A stretch of DNA of 64,000 bases, taken from positions 310,398-374,397 of the forward strand of contig NZ_LKIU01000006.1 of NCBI RefSeq assembly GCF_001307035.1, read 5' to 3'. The notes under the pieces are model-generated. The model was not told where the DNA came from. It did no database searches and saw nothing but the letters and a program-made list of their open reading frames with translations. Every line of letters begins with the position of its first letter. Within the stretch, counting starts at the first letter, position 1. Position numbers and translations under genes: made by a program. Positions 11,068 through 20,200 of the stretch are shown piece by piece. The DNA is from Arthrobacter sp. Edens01 (lineage in GTDB: Bacteria; Actinomycetota; Actinomycetes; Actinomycetales; Micrococcaceae).

Positions 11068-12235
11068 GGATTCCTCCTGGCACAACATGGATCTGTTCTC
11101 CCGCAAGGGCTTCGGGTATGTCCTCCCCGACGGCGGCGGTAACGAGGACCTGCTCGGCGCCGGCAACAATCGAGGCCAGCCGGCCCCGGCGTCCGGCATC
11201 CAGCTCCGCAAAAACATCATCGAGGATCAGGATGGGACCTGAACCGGGTGTTGGGTCGTCGTCGCGAAGCAGGTAGTAGGACCCAAGCCGCATTGCCAGG
11301 GCAAGTGACCAGGTCTCTCCGTGCGAGGCGTACCCCTTTGCCGGAGCCTGGCCAAGAATCAGCTCAACGTCGTCCCGGTGCGGGCCAACCAGGGAAATCC
11401 CTCGGTCAATCTCCCGCTTGCGGTTTGCTGCGAATGCCTGCAGGAACCGGGCACGCAGTTCCTCCTGCGTCAGTCCCAGCAGCTCGGCCGAATCAGCGCC
11501 TCCCGGGGCGGCGCCGTCGTCATCCACCTCGCCGACAAGCGTTGAGCGGTACGTGCTGCAGGCCTTCTTGGATCCGTCTGTCAGGTCCTCGTAGGCGCCC
11601 TGAAGGTGGGGGGTAAGCCGGTCCAGCGCCTGCAGGCGGGCAGCAAGAAGCTGGGCGCCTGCTTCAGCCATGTGGTGGTCCCAGACCTCCAGTGTGGCCT
11701 CGTGGGCGGAGGTAAACCGCCCGCTCACGCGGGCGGACTTCAGCAGGGCATTGCGCTGCTTGAGCACACGCTCATAATCCGCCCGGGTCGCTGCGTGCCG
11801 CGGGACCAGGGAAACAATGAGGTCGTCCAGGAAACGGCGGCGTGCAGAGGGATCGCCCTTGACCAGGGCCAGGTCTTCCGGAGCGAAGAGCACCGTGCGG
11901 CAGATGCCGAGGATGTCGCGCGCACGCACCGGGTTGGCCCGGTTGATCCGTGCACGGTTGGCCCGTCCCGGATTGATTTCAACTTCCAGGGCGGTGGCCT
12001 GTGATCCACGGACGATGCGGGCGCGCACCAGGGCCTGCCCGGCGTCGAATCCGACCAGCGGGGCATCGGAACTGACCCGGTGGGAAGAAAGCGAAGCAAG
12101 GTAGCCGATTGACTCGACGATGTTGGTCTTGCCCGTGCCGTTGGGGCCGACAAAAACGCTGACGCCGGGAGTGAGGCTGAGGTCCAGCTGCGCGTAGCTT
12201 CGAAATCCGGTTAGTGAAAGGTAATCAACGTACAC
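11051..12235 (-). CDS. recF: DNA replication/repair protein RecF
   Basis: A 394-residue SMC-like ATPase that acts with RecO/RecR in loading RecA at gaps. It has the Walker A motif GPNGTGKTN near residue 30, the RecF signature FRSY near the N-terminus, a coiled middle region, LVGPHRDDVEL in the second half, and the ABC-type signature/Walker B region LALAMRLGSYYLL...ILILDDVFAELD. The start is GTG at 12235. It is in the conserved dnaN-gnd-recF-DUF721 order. Confidence 0.97.
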   Translation of the reverse strand: MYVDYLSLTGFRSYAQLDLSLTPGVSVFVGPNGTGKTNIVESIGYLASLSSHRVSSDAPLVGFDAGQALVRARIVRGSQATALEVEINPGRANRARINRANPVRARDILGICRTVLFAPEDLALVKGDPSARRRFLDDLIVSLVPRHAATRADYERVLKQRNALLKSARVSGRFTSAHEATLEVWDHHMAEAGAQLLAARLQALDRLTPHLQGAYEDLTDGSKKACSTYRSTLVGEVDDDGAAPGGADSAELLGLTQEELRARFLQAFAANRKREIDRGISLVGPHRDDVELILGQAPAKGYASHGETWSLALAMRLGSYYLLRDDDPTPGSGPILILDDVFAELDAGRRGRLASIVAGAEQVLVTAAVGEDIPEALAGEQIHVVPGGIRAASS

Positions 12236-12310
12236 GCTGCTCCACCTGCTGTTACCTTCCTGTTCCTGCGTCTGTGCTGTAGTGCCGGGTCCTCTCCAGA
12301 CTACCGCCGG

Positions 12311-13273
12311 TTATTCCGGAGCTCCGGCTTCACCGATTGCCTCTTCAGCCGGCGTCCGCGCCCGGGTTCCGGCTGATCCGTTTCCGTCGCCGGCAGCCTC
12401 CTTCACGGCGTGGCCGCCGAACTGGTTCCGCAGGGCAGCGACCAGTTTCATGGCAGCGGAATCATCCTGCCGGGAGGCGAAACGGGCGAAGATGGCTGCG
12501 GAGATCACCGGGACCGGGACTTCGGCTGCGAGGGCTTCTTCCACAGTCCAGCGGCCCTCGCCGGAATCCTCCACGAAGCCTGCGACACGGCTTAGCCCGG
12601 GGTCTTCCTGTACAGCTTTGACAGCGAGTTCCAGGAGCCATGAACGGATCACCGTTCCGTTTTGCCAGGCCCCGAAGATGCCAGGCACATCCGTAATGAT
12701 GTCCTGGGCTTCAAGGAGCTCGTATCCTTCGGCATATGCCTGCATCAGTCCGTATTCGATGCCGTTGTGGACCATCTTGGCGTAGTGGCCGGCGCCGGTG
12801 GCCCCGGCATGGACAAAGCTGTCCGCCCGCGCACCTTCCGGGCGAAGGGCATCAAAAACCGGCATTGCCTCCGCGACGTCCGCTGGATCGCCTCCGACCA
12901 TAAGCCCATAGCCGTTTTCCCTGCCCCAGACACCGCCGGAGACTCCGCAGTCCAGGTATCTAATTCCCTTGGCGGCCAGCCGCGCGGCGTGTTTCCCGTC
13001 TTCCGTGAACCGTGAATTGCCCCCGTCGATGACCAGGTCTCCCTCGGTCAGGACTTCGGACAGGTCCGTAATCACCGCGGATGTCACGGCACCGCTGGGC
13101 ACCATGACCCAGACGATGCGGGGAACGGGGAGCATGGATGCCAGCTCTGCAAGCGACCCGGCATCGGAACGAACCGGGTCCCGGTCAAAACCGGATACCT
13201 GGATTCCTTTGGACCGCAGCCGCTCACGCATGCTGAAGCCCATTTTCCCGAGTCCAATCAGGCCAATGTGCAT
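12311..13273 (-). CDS. gnd: 6-phosphogluconate dehydrogenase, decarboxylating (short form)
   Basis: A 320-residue enzyme converting 6-phosphogluconate to ribulose 5-phosphate with CO2 release. The N-terminal Rossmann fold is GLIGLGKMG; the NAD-binding domain includes IDGGNSRFTEDG and DCGVSGGVWGRENGYGLMVGG; the substrate site GHYAKMVHNGIEYGLMQAYAEG is complete. The length of about 300 residues, rather than about 470, places it in the shorter GntZ/YqeC-type group. The last 25 residues are an Ala/Gly-rich extension. In actinobacteria this gene sits between dnaN and recF. GGAAGGAA precedes the ATG. Confidence 0.96.
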   Translation of the reverse strand: MHIGLIGLGKMGFSMRERLRSKGIQVSGFDRDPVRSDAGSLAELASMLPVPRIVWVMVPSGAVTSAVITDLSEVLTEGDLVIDGGNSRFTEDGKHAARLAAKGIRYLDCGVSGGVWGRENGYGLMVGGDPADVAEAMPVFDALRPEGARADSFVHAGATGAGHYAKMVHNGIEYGLMQAYAEGYELLEAQDIITDVPGIFGAWQNGTVIRSWLLELAVKAVQEDPGLSRVAGFVEDSGEGRWTVEEALAAEVPVPVISAAIFARFASRQDDSAAMKLVAALRNQFGGHAVKEAAGDGNGSAGTRARTPAEEAIGEAGAPE

Positions 13274-13339
13274 TTCGGTTCCTTCCTTCTCAGGTCCACG
13301 TCAGTGGACGGAAAGGCTCTCGAAACGCTGGCGAAAGCC

Positions 13340-14464
13340 TTACTGGTTCGGCAGCCGGACCGGCATCAGCAGGTACCGGTAGTCTTCCTGGTCATCTCCG
13401 GTGAGTTCTTCCTGGGCGGAAATGACAGCAGGCTTCGGCGGCGTTGTGAAGGAGAAACGCACGTACTTGCTCGGGAAAGCACCCAGGCCTTCACTGAGGT
13501 AGTGCGGGTTGAAGGCAACGGTAATTTCGTCACCGATCAGGGAAGCTTCCAGGGCTTCGGATGCCTGGGCATCTTCACCGGTGCCGGCGTCAAGGGTGAC
13601 CTGGCCGTCTGTGAAGGCAAGGCGTACCGGAGTGTTGCGTTCTGCCACCAGGGAGACGCGGCGGACCGCTTCAACCAGGGCGTGGGTCTCCACGGTGGCG
13701 TGGATCGGAGTGTTCTCCGGGAAAAGCGACCGAATCTTGGGGTAGTCGCCGTCAACGAGCAGCGAAGTGGTGCGCCGTCCGCCGCTTTCAAAACCGATCA
13801 ATTCGCTGTCTCCGGAAAGGGCGATGTTTAGGTCGCCGCCTCCGCCAAGGGTCTTGGCAACTTCATTCAGTGTTTTGGCCTTGACCAGGGCGGAAGTTGA
13901 GATTCCCGGTGTAGCCGGCTTCCACTGGAGTTCCCGCAGCGCGAGCCGGTAGCGGTCGGTGGCAAGGAAAGTGATGAGATCGTCTTCGATCTCCATCCGG
14001 ACACCGGTCAGGATGGGCAGTGTGTCATCACGGCTTGCAGCGATGATCACCTGGGAGACAGCCTGCGCGAACGCGTCGCCGTCCACGACACCGCTGACGT
14101 CGGGAAGGGCGGGCAGCTCCGGGTATTCGGAGACCGGCATGGTGGCCAGGTTGAAGCGGCTGTTCCGGCAGGTGAGCGTGACCTTGGAGCCGTCAGTCTC
14201 GACGTCGACCGGCGCTGAGGGAAGGCTGCGGCAAATCTCCGCCAGCAGGCGTCCGGAAACCAGAATGGTTCCTTCTTCGGAGATGTCTGCAGGAATCTGG
14301 AGCCGTGCCGAGATCTCGTAATCGAAGCTTGCGATGCTCAGGGAACCGGATTCGGCCTTAATCAGGAGACCCGAAAGTACCGGAACCGGCGGGCGGGGGG
14401 AGAGGGACCGTGCCGTCCACGTAACCGCCTCAGCCAGGACATCCCGCTCAACTCTGAACTTCAC
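13340..14464 (-). CDS. dnaN: DNA polymerase III beta subunit (sliding clamp)
   Basis: A 374-residue clamp that encircles DNA and tethers the replicative polymerase. Three clamp folds are recognisable; landmarks are MKFRVERDVLAEAV at the start, VSQVIIAASRDDTLPILTGVRM in the middle, TDRYRLALREL, and the C-terminal YLLMPVRLPNQ. The start is GTG at 14464. It lies directly beside oriC and is divergent in function but same-strand with dnaA, which reads toward it. Confidence 0.99.
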   Translation of the reverse strand: MKFRVERDVLAEAVTWTARSLSPRPPVPVLSGLLIKAESGSLSIASFDYEISARLQIPADISEEGTILVSGRLLAEICRSLPSAPVDVETDGSKVTLTCRNSRFNLATMPVSEYPELPALPDVSGVVDGDAFAQAVSQVIIAASRDDTLPILTGVRMEIEDDLITFLATDRYRLALRELQWKPATPGISTSALVKAKTLNEVAKTLGGGGDLNIALSGDSELIGFESGGRRTTSLLVDGDYPKIRSLFPENTPIHATVETHALVEAVRRVSLVAERNTPVRLAFTDGQVTLDAGTGEDAQASEALEASLIGDEITVAFNPHYLSEGLGAFPSKYVRFSFTTPPKPAVISAQEELTGDDQEDYRYLLMPVRLPNQ

Positions 14465-14744
14465 TGCAGGGTGCCGCCTTTCACAACGTACTTATCAGTA
14501 CTACTGAACTTTCATGAACACGCAAGGGAGCAATCGTGCTCCCTCAAAAGACAAGGCCGCCCGGCTGTCCGCCAGGGAATCACAACAATACCCTGTGCAA
14601 GCTTACCGCCAGGCGGGTTTACCCTGCACCGGCGCAGCAGGGTCGTTTGAAGGGTTGTGCAATCGCCCAAAGGCCTGCGAATCACCACTTCCCTCCCGGA
14701 TCTGGCGTTCCCGGAGAACGTCGGATGTTTGGCCCGGAAGGTCA

Positions 14745-15000
14745 GATGTTATTTGGTGGAACCCAAATTCTTAAGATTCGTAGTGTTAATAACTCCTGTG
14801 GATACTGTGGACAACTCGCTCCACTCGCCCGAATCGGCGCTTTAAGGCTGTTGATAACTTGTGGATGGCCAGCCTACGCGCTGAGGCCGGGTGTTGGAAA
14901 CTATTTTTCGGTTCCGCGTATCCACAGGGAAGTGCACGCTGTGCCGGGTTGTCCACCGAGTTATCCACACCCTTGTCCACATCTGTTAATTTCGAGCCCC
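14745..15000. other. Chromosomal replication origin, oriC
   Basis: The dnaN-dnaA intergenic region (14465-15038). An AT-rich stretch at about 14750-14795 is the likely unwinding element. DnaA boxes: reverse TGTGGATAC 14797-14805 directly abutting TGTGGACAA 14806-14814, TGTTGATAA 14849-14857, then forward GTATCCACA 14918-14926, TTGTCCACC 14949-14957, TTATCCACA 14961-14969 and TTGTCCACA 14973-14981. The mix of TTATCCACA and TTGTCCACA and the dnaA-dnaN location are usual for actinobacteria. Positions 14465-14745 show no gene. A small GCCCC/GGGGC hairpin at 14994-15010 may end dnaA transcripts. Confidence 0.92.
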
Positions 15001-15038
15001 TTCGGGGCCCTTACATCCCTGTACTGGCGCGGATTTTC

Positions 15039-16457
15039 CTAGGCTTCGCGCTGCTGCTGCTTGATCCGGTTTGTGAGCTCAGTGACCTGGTTGTAGATCG
15101 CCCGCCGTTCCGCCATGAGTTCGCGGATCTTCCGGTCGGCATGGATGACGGTCGTGTGGTCGCGCCCCCCAAGCTCCTGGCCGATCTTGGGAAGGGACAT
15201 GTCGGTAAGTTCCCGGCACAGGTACATTGCGATCTGCCGGGCAGTGACCAGGGTCCGGGTCCGGGACTTGCTGCAGAGTTCCTCAAGGCTGATCTGGAAG
15301 TACGCTGCGGTCTGGCCCAGGATTGACGCCGCAGTAATCTCCTGCGCGCCGTCGTCAGTGATGAGGTCTTTGAGCACAATCTCGGCGAGCCCCACGTCCA
15401 CCTGCTGGCGGTTCAGGCTGGCGAAGGCCGTGACACGGATAAGTGCGCCCTCAAGTTCGCGGATATTCGTGGAGATTTTGGAAGCAATGTACTCCAGGAC
15501 ATCATCCGGAGCGCTGAGCGAGTCCCCGATGGCCTTCTTGCGGAGAATGGCGATGCGGGTTTCCAGTTCAGGGGGCTGAACATCGGTCAGGAGGCCCCAC
15601 TCGAACCTGGAGCGCATCCGTTCCTCAAATCCGGAGAGCTGCTTGGGCGGCAGGTCGGAAGTAATCACAACCTGCTTGTTGTGGTTGTGGAGTGCGTTGA
15701 ACGTATGGAAGAACTCTTCCTGGGTTGCATCCTTGTTGGCGAGGAACTGGATGTCGTCAATGAGGAGGATGTCCACGTTGCGGTACAGCTGTTTGAAGCT
15801 GGCACCCTCGTCGTACCGGATCGAGTTGATGAAATCGTTGGTGAACTCTTCGGAATTCACGTACCGGACACGGATGCCGGTGTAGAGGTGCCTGGCGTAG
15901 TGCCCGATGGCATGGAGCAGGTGAGTCTTGCCGAGTCCGGAGTCCCCGTAGATGAAGAGCGGGTTGTAAGCCTTGGCGGGAGCTTCGGCCACGGCCACAG
16001 CTGCTGCATGGGCGAACCGGTTGGAAGAACCGATCACGAATGTCTCGAATACGTACTTGGGATTCAGCCGGCCAAACTCCTGCGAGGTGCTTGGCGGAGT
16101 AGGCGACGGTGCGCTCTCACCCGTGGGAACGGGGGACGGAGTGCTTTCTTCGGGCTCGGGCTCCGGCTCGGCCTGCACAGCAGGTGTGAGGTCAGCGTCA
16201 ATGACGAAGGCACACTGGATGTCAGCCTGGAAAACAGTCTTTAGGACTTCATCGAGGATGTTCTTGAGCTGGGTCTGCAGGACTTCGCGCGTCAGTTCGT
16301 TGGGCACTGCGACCAGAAGGGTGGTTCCAATCAGTCCCTGGGCCTGGGCCAGGACAACAAATCCGCGCTGGCGGGGCGAGACCCTGTCATCGGACTCCAG
16401 TGTGCGGATGACCTTCCGCCAGGAGCTGCCGACATCGTTGATTTCGTCCGTACCCAC
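15039..16457 (-). CDS. dnaA: Chromosomal replication initiator protein DnaA
   Basis: A 472-residue AAA+ initiator. Domain I covers about residues 1-90; domain II is a Pro/Glu/Ser-rich linker (about 110-145); domain III has Walker [16 protein letters not shown] and Walker [13 protein letters not shown]; domain IV ends with the DNA-binding signature [18 protein letters not shown] at 16457 has GAGAGG five bases upstream. It binds the boxes in oriC and presumably the three other clusters in this window. Confidence 0.99.
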   Translation of the reverse strand: MGTDEINDVGSSWRKVIRTLESDDRVSPRQRGFVVLAQAQGLIGTTLLVAVPNELTREVLQTQLKNILDEVLKTVFQADIQCAFVIDADLTPAVQAEPEPEPEESTPSPVPTGESAPSPTPPSTSQEFGRLNPKYVFETFVIGSSNRFAHAAAVAVAEAPAKAYNPLFIYGDSGLGKTHLLHAIGHYARHLYTGIRVRYVNSEEFTNDFINSIRYDEGASFKQLYRNVDILLIDDIQFLANKDATQEEFFHTFNALHNHNKQVVITSDLPPKQLSGFEERMRSRFEWGLLTDVQPPELETRIAILRKKAIGDSLSAPDDVLEYIASKISTNIRELEGALIRVTAFASLNRQQVDVGLAEIVLKDLITDDGAQEITAASILGQTAAYFQISLEELCSKSRTRTLVTARQIAMYLCRELTDMSLPKIGQELGGRDHTTVIHADRKIRELMAERRAIYNQVTELTNRIKQQQREA

Positions 16458-16921
16458 AAAAACCTCTCGTGACGCCCGCGGAGGGCGGTCTAAGAAACCG
16501 GAAGCCAGGCCTGGATTCCGAAGGGCTCATCCACAGAGTTATGCACAGCCGTGGATAAAACGCCCCGGGGCAAGCCTAGATCAAGATTTACACAGTCGGT
16601 AGCTGGATTCCTGCGGCCAGGCGCCACTTGGGACATCACTCACAATGCCATGTACTAAAGCACACCGAACCACTTGTCCACAGGTGTTGATAGTCCGGTC
16701 CCCACAGGGGTGCGGACCCCCGGTTTGACTGGAATCGGGGTCTCACCTAACGTTGAGTAGTCCTTTGTGTCTGCTATCTGCACTCATTCATGCCCATCAG
16801 GGTTCTGGGAATCAGGGTCCAGGTCCGGGTTGAGCGTAGTCAGACACATGAAAACTTAGCGCCGCTTGTGCTTCCCCCTTGATGCAGCAGGCGCAGCGCA
16901 TATTGTCTTGGAGTAACCACC
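16458..16921. promoter_or_regulatory. dnaA-rpmH divergent intergenic region with DnaA boxes
   Basis: No gene is seen in this 464-base gap. It holds one TTGTCCACA box (16674-16682) and three one-mismatch boxes: TCATCCACA 16527-16535, TTATGCACA 16539-16547 and reverse CGTGGATAA 16550-16558. These lie upstream of dnaA on the minus strand and would suit autoregulation of dnaA; that is inference. The rpmH promoter is listed separately. Confidence 0.75.
16725..16753 (+). promoter_or_regulatory. Predicted promoter of rpmH-rnpA operon
   Basis: TTGACT (16725-16730), a 17-base spacer, and TAACGT (16748-16753): close to the housekeeping sigma consensus. It lies about 170 bases before rpmH, leaving a leader of about 160 bases. 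Confidence 0.6.
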
Positions 16922-17059
16922 GTGAGCAAGCGGACTTTTCAGCCGAATAACCGCCGTCGTGCCAAGAAGCACGGCTTCCGCCTTCGCATGCGTACCCGTG
17001 CCGGCCGTGCCATCCTTTCTGCACGCCGTTCCAAGGGCCGCACCGAACTGTCGGCATAA
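16922..17059 (+). CDS. rpmH: 50S ribosomal protein L34
   Basis: A 45-residue, very basic ribosomal protein: [20 protein letters not shown] followed by [11 protein letters not shown] and ending [10 protein letters not shown]. This is the full L34 sequence pattern. The start is GTG at 16922. It opens the rpmH-rnpA-yidD-yidC-khpB-rsmG block that faces away from oriC. Confidence 0.98.
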   Translation: MSKRTFQPNNRRRAKKHGFRLRMRTRAGRAILSARRSKGRTELSA

Positions 17060-17120
17060 AACAGCCTTAGGTTTGCCGATGCTGCATCAGCAGCTCAGTC
17101 CCACCACCTTGGCGTCCTGA

Positions 17121-17480
17121 ATGCTGGGCGCAAGGAACCGGGTACGGTCATCGGCGGATTTTTCCCATACCGTACGTTCCGGTGCCCGAAGTGGGCGCCG
17201 GAACGTAGTCTTATATGCAGTGCCAAACCCGGCCGCGCCCACGCGCGTCGGGTTCATTGTGTCGAAGGCGGTTGGGAACGCCGTGACACGCAACCTCGTT
17301 AAGAGAAGACTGAGAGAAGCAGCAGCGCAAAGCCTGGCAGAAAACCCCACCGGGTTGGACATAGTCGTCAGAGCGCTGCCGCCGGCAGCATCAGCGTCGT
17401 GGGCGCAGCTTAGCGCTGACTACGCCGGTGCCCTCTCAACATGCTTGAACAAGCTTTCCCGGCAAGATCCAAAACCATGA
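17121..17480 (+). CDS. rnpA: Ribonuclease P protein component
   Basis: A 119-residue basic protein that assists the RNase P RNA in cutting the 5' leader of tRNA precursors. The family signature [18 protein letters not shown] is present in the middle, and RVGFIVSK precedes it. The C-terminus overlaps the start region of yidD. The ATG at 17121 has only a weak ribosome-binding site. Confidence 0.96.
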   Translation: MLGARNRVRSSADFSHTVRSGARSGRRNVVLYAVPNPAAPTRVGFIVSKAVGNAVTRNLVKRRLREAAAQSLAENPTGLDIVVRALPPAASASWAQLSADYAGALSTCLNKLSRQDPKP

Positions 17481-17494
17481 GGGAGGGGCAGACA

Positions 17495-17893
17495 ATGGGC
17501 CGCACCGGACGTAATCCGGCGAAGGCCTCTGTTGGTGCTGCCATTTTCCGGGCGATCCGTCCGGTCCTGACGTTTTTCTGGAACCTTCCCCGGAACTTTC
17601 TCATCGGTTTCCTCATCGCCTACCGCAAGGTAGTTTCCCCGCTTTACGGGCCAGTGTGCCGATTCTTTCCATCCTGTTCGGCTTATGCCCTTGAGGCGAT
17701 AACCGTTCACGGAGCGGTCAAAGGAACCTGGCTGGCTGCCCGGAGGCTGGTTCGCTGCCATCCGTGGAATGACGGCGGAGTGGATCATGTGCCTGCTGGC
17801 CGCCGGACCTGGCCCCAGGACTCAGTCCCCAAGATTATTGTGCTGAATCATCCCGTGATTCCGGCAGACGAAGACAGCCGCTCGGCGGCTTGA
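17495..17893 (+). CDS. yidD: Membrane protein insertion efficiency factor YidD
   Basis: A 132-residue protein that helps YidC insert inner-membrane proteins. The diagnostic part is [27 protein letters not shown] with its cysteines, then [26 protein letters not shown]. An amphipathic N-terminal segment precedes it, and a roughly 30-residue tail follows. ATG at 17495 is chosen because GGGAGGGG lies 7-8 bases before it; an ATG at 17477 overlapping the rnpA stop lacks one. Confidence 0.94.
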   Translation: MGRTGRNPAKASVGAAIFRAIRPVLTFFWNLPRNFLIGFLIAYRKVVSPLYGPVCRFFPSCSAYALEAITVHGAVKGTWLAARRLVRCHPWNDGGVDHVPAGRRTWPQDSVPKIIVLNHPVIPADEDSRSAA

Positions 17894-17902
17894 GGAGTGT
17901 AA

Positions 17903-18865
17903 ATGGGTTTCTTCGACACGATACTGTTCCCCTTCAAGTGGGTGGTGTCATGGATCATGTGGATCTTCCACGAGGGATTCGTCTTCCTCGGAATGGATGC
18001 CGCATCCGGTTGGACCTGGACACTGTCCATCATCGGCCTCGTGATCGTGATCCGGGCTGCGCTGATTCCCGTCTTCGTCAAGCAGATCAAGGCCCAGCGC
18101 GGTATGCAGTCGCTGCAGCCGGACCTGCGCAAGCTCCAGCAGAAATACAAGGGCAAAACCGACCAGCTCTCCCGTCAGGCAATGACGCAGGAGCAGATGG
18201 CGCTTTACAAGAAGCACGGCACGAACCCCTTCGCGGCCTGCCTGCCGATGCTGATCCAGATGCCGTTCTTCTTCGCACTGTTCCAGGTCCTCAACGGCGT
18301 TTCCAACGCCAGCGCCGGCGGTGAGGGCATTGGCGCCCTGACACCCGCGGCGATCACCCAGTTCGACGAAGCCACCATCCTTGGAGCTCCGCTTTCCTCT
18401 TCGCTGCTTCACGGTTTCGGCACCGAGGGCCACACCTCCGTCGTCGTCCTTTCGATCATCATGATCATCGCAATGACGGCTTCGCAGTTCATTACGCAGA
18501 AGCAGATCATGTCCAAGAACATGTCTGAAGAAGCGCTGCAGAGCCCGTTCATGCGCCAGCAGAAGATGATGCTCTACGTACTGCCGCTCGTGTTCGGCGT
18601 CGGCGGCATCAACTTCCCGATCGGTGTCCTCATCTACTGGACCACCACCAACCTGTGGACCATGGCGCAGCAGTTCTTCGTCATCCGCCGCATGCCCACC
18701 CCCGGATCCCCGGCTGCAAAGGCCCTGGCTGAGCGCCGTGCGCGCAAGGGCCTGCCCATGGTGCCGCTGCTGGGCGAAAAGAAGGCCGAGCCGGCTGAAG
18801 AAGTACCCGTCCCCGTCAAAGGCCAGCGCCAGCAGCCCCAGCGCAAGAACAGGAAGAAAAGATGA
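17903..18865 (+). CDS. yidC: Membrane protein insertase YidC
   Basis: A 320-residue Oxa1-type insertase. The short actinobacterial form lacks the large periplasmic domain of E. coli YidC. Five transmembrane segments are visible; the hydrophilic groove arginine lies in VIVIRAALIPVFVKQIKAQR, and NPFAACLPMLIQMPFFFALF is the typical second helix. The basic C-terminal tail (QRQQPQRKNRKKR) probably contacts ribosomes. It overlaps khpB by 4 bases (ATGA). Confidence 0.97.
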   Translation: MGFFDTILFPFKWVVSWIMWIFHEGFVFLGMDAASGWTWTLSIIGLVIVIRAALIPVFVKQIKAQRGMQSLQPDLRKLQQKYKGKTDQLSRQAMTQEQMALYKKHGTNPFAACLPMLIQMPFFFALFQVLNGVSNASAGGEGIGALTPAAITQFDEATILGAPLSSSLLHGFGTEGHTSVVVLSIIMIIAMTASQFITQKQIMSKNMSEEALQSPFMRQQKMMLYVLPLVFGVGGINFPIGVLIYWTTTNLWTMAQQFFVIRRMPTPGSPAAKALAERRARKGLPMVPLLGEKKAEPAEEVPVPVKGQRQQPQRKNRKKR

Positions 18866-19401
18866 GCACTGAGCACGTCGATGAAACCGTTGAAGAACTG
18901 CCTGAGCCGGGAGAAAGCGGCACCGCCAGCCGCCTCGAGGAAGAGGGCGACGTAGCAGCCGACTACCTCGAGGAACTGCTCGACATTGCCGATATCGATG
19001 GTGATATCGACATCGAGGTTCGCAGCGGGCGCACTTACATTTCAGTTGTTTCCGAAGAGGGAGACGACTCCGGCCTGCAGTCCCTGGTGGGCGAGGACGG
19101 AGAGGTCCTCGAAGCGCTTCAGGAGCTGACCCGGCTTTCAGTGCTGACGGCCACGGATAGCCGCTCGCGGCTGGTCCTGGACATCTCCGGCTACCGGCAG
19201 GAACGCAGCGAGGAGCTCCACCGGATTGCCGAAGACGCGGTATCCCGTGCCAAGACATCGGGCAAGGACATTGCCCTGGCTCCGATGAGTGCCTACGAGC
19301 GCAAGATCGTGCACGACGCCGTCGCGGACCTCGGTCTGGTCAGCGAGTCCGAGGGTGAAGGGGCAGGCCGCCACATCGTGGTGTCCCTCCCCGACGCTTA
19401 A
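18862..19401 (+). CDS. khpB: Jag/KhpB family RNA-binding protein (R3H domain)
   Basis: A 179-residue protein with an acidic N-terminus, a KH-like domain (about 30-110, with VGEDGEVLEALQELTRLSVL) and an R3H domain (about 115-179, with ALAPMSAYERKIVHDAVADL). It is expected to bind RNA and is linked to cell-elongation control in other Gram-positives. It overlaps yidC (ATGA), with AGGAAG just upstream. The C-terminal half matches the actinobacterial Jag family next to rsmG. Confidence 0.94.
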   Translation: MSTEHVDETVEELPEPGESGTASRLEEEGDVAADYLEELLDIADIDGDIDIEVRSGRTYISVVSEEGDDSGLQSLVGEDGEVLEALQELTRLSVLTATDSRSRLVLDISGYRQERSEELHRIAEDAVSRAKTSGKDIALAPMSAYERKIVHDAVADLGLVSESEGEGAGRHIVVSLPDA

Positions 19402-19456
19402 CCGCCCGCCGGCACCGATCGCACGCCAAGAGTTCTACGACAAGGATCAGTTTTCC

Positions 19457-20086
19457 GTGGTTGAAATTACGCCTGCCGAGCATACGGCGGCGGTCAAGGT
19501 ATTCGGGGAGCGGCTGCCGCTGGCAGAGCGCTACGTTGAACACCTGGCCACCTCCGGGATGGAACGGGGCCTGCTGGGCCCGCGCGAGGTTCCCCGGCTT
19601 TGGAGCAGGCATGTGCTCAACTGTGCGGTGGTTGCAGACCTCATTCCTGCCTCAAGCAGGGTAGCGGATGTCGGGTCCGGGGCAGGGCTGCCCGGGCTGT
19701 GCCTGGCGATCGCGCGCCCGGACCTGTCAATGACCCTCATCGAGCCCCTGGAACGGCGTGTTACCTGGCTGAACGAAGTCATTGATGACCTTGGTCTGGA
19801 TAACGTCGAAGTGATTCGCGGCCGCGCTGAACAGGTAATCGGCAAAGTGGACGTTGACGTCGTAACTGCCCGGGCTGTCTCGGCACTGTCCGGGCTTGCC
19901 GGCCTTACCATTCCGCTTCTCGCCGGCTCAGGAGAGGTCCTGGCCATCAAGGGACGCAGCGCTGCTGAGGAAATCGAGAAGGCAGCCAAGCAGATCCGGC
20001 GTCTTGGCGGCAAAGAGACCACCGTAGTCACCGCCGGGGAAGATGTCCTCGAGGAACACACCACAGTCGTACGTATTGTGGTCTAG
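19457..20086 (+). CDS. rsmG: 16S rRNA (guanine-N7) methyltransferase RsmG
   Basis: A 209-residue S-adenosylmethionine-dependent enzyme that methylates 16S rRNA at G527 (E. coli numbering). It has the SAM-binding motif VADVGSGAGLPGLCLAI, then LIEPLERRVTWLNEV and VTARAVSALSGL, the last being typical of GidB/RsmG. An ORF is open further upstream, but the GTG at 19457 best fits the family N-terminus (VVEITPAEH). Loss of this gene gives low-level streptomycin resistance in other bacteria; nothing here suggests damage. Confidence 0.94.
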   Translation: MVEITPAEHTAAVKVFGERLPLAERYVEHLATSGMERGLLGPREVPRLWSRHVLNCAVVADLIPASSRVADVGSGAGLPGLCLAIARPDLSMTLIEPLERRVTWLNEVIDDLGLDNVEVIRGRAEQVIGKVDVDVVTARAVSALSGLAGLTIPLLAGSGEVLAIKGRSAAEEIEKAAKQIRRLGGKETTVVTAGEDVLEEHTTVVRIVV

Positions 20087-20200
20087 GTCTGCACAGCGGT
20101 TATCCGTTGTGCACACACCCGAACCGATCCCGGCATATTGCGGGGCAGCCGATAGGCTAGAGGCAGTAATGCCTTATGTTGTGAAAGTGAGCATGTCCCG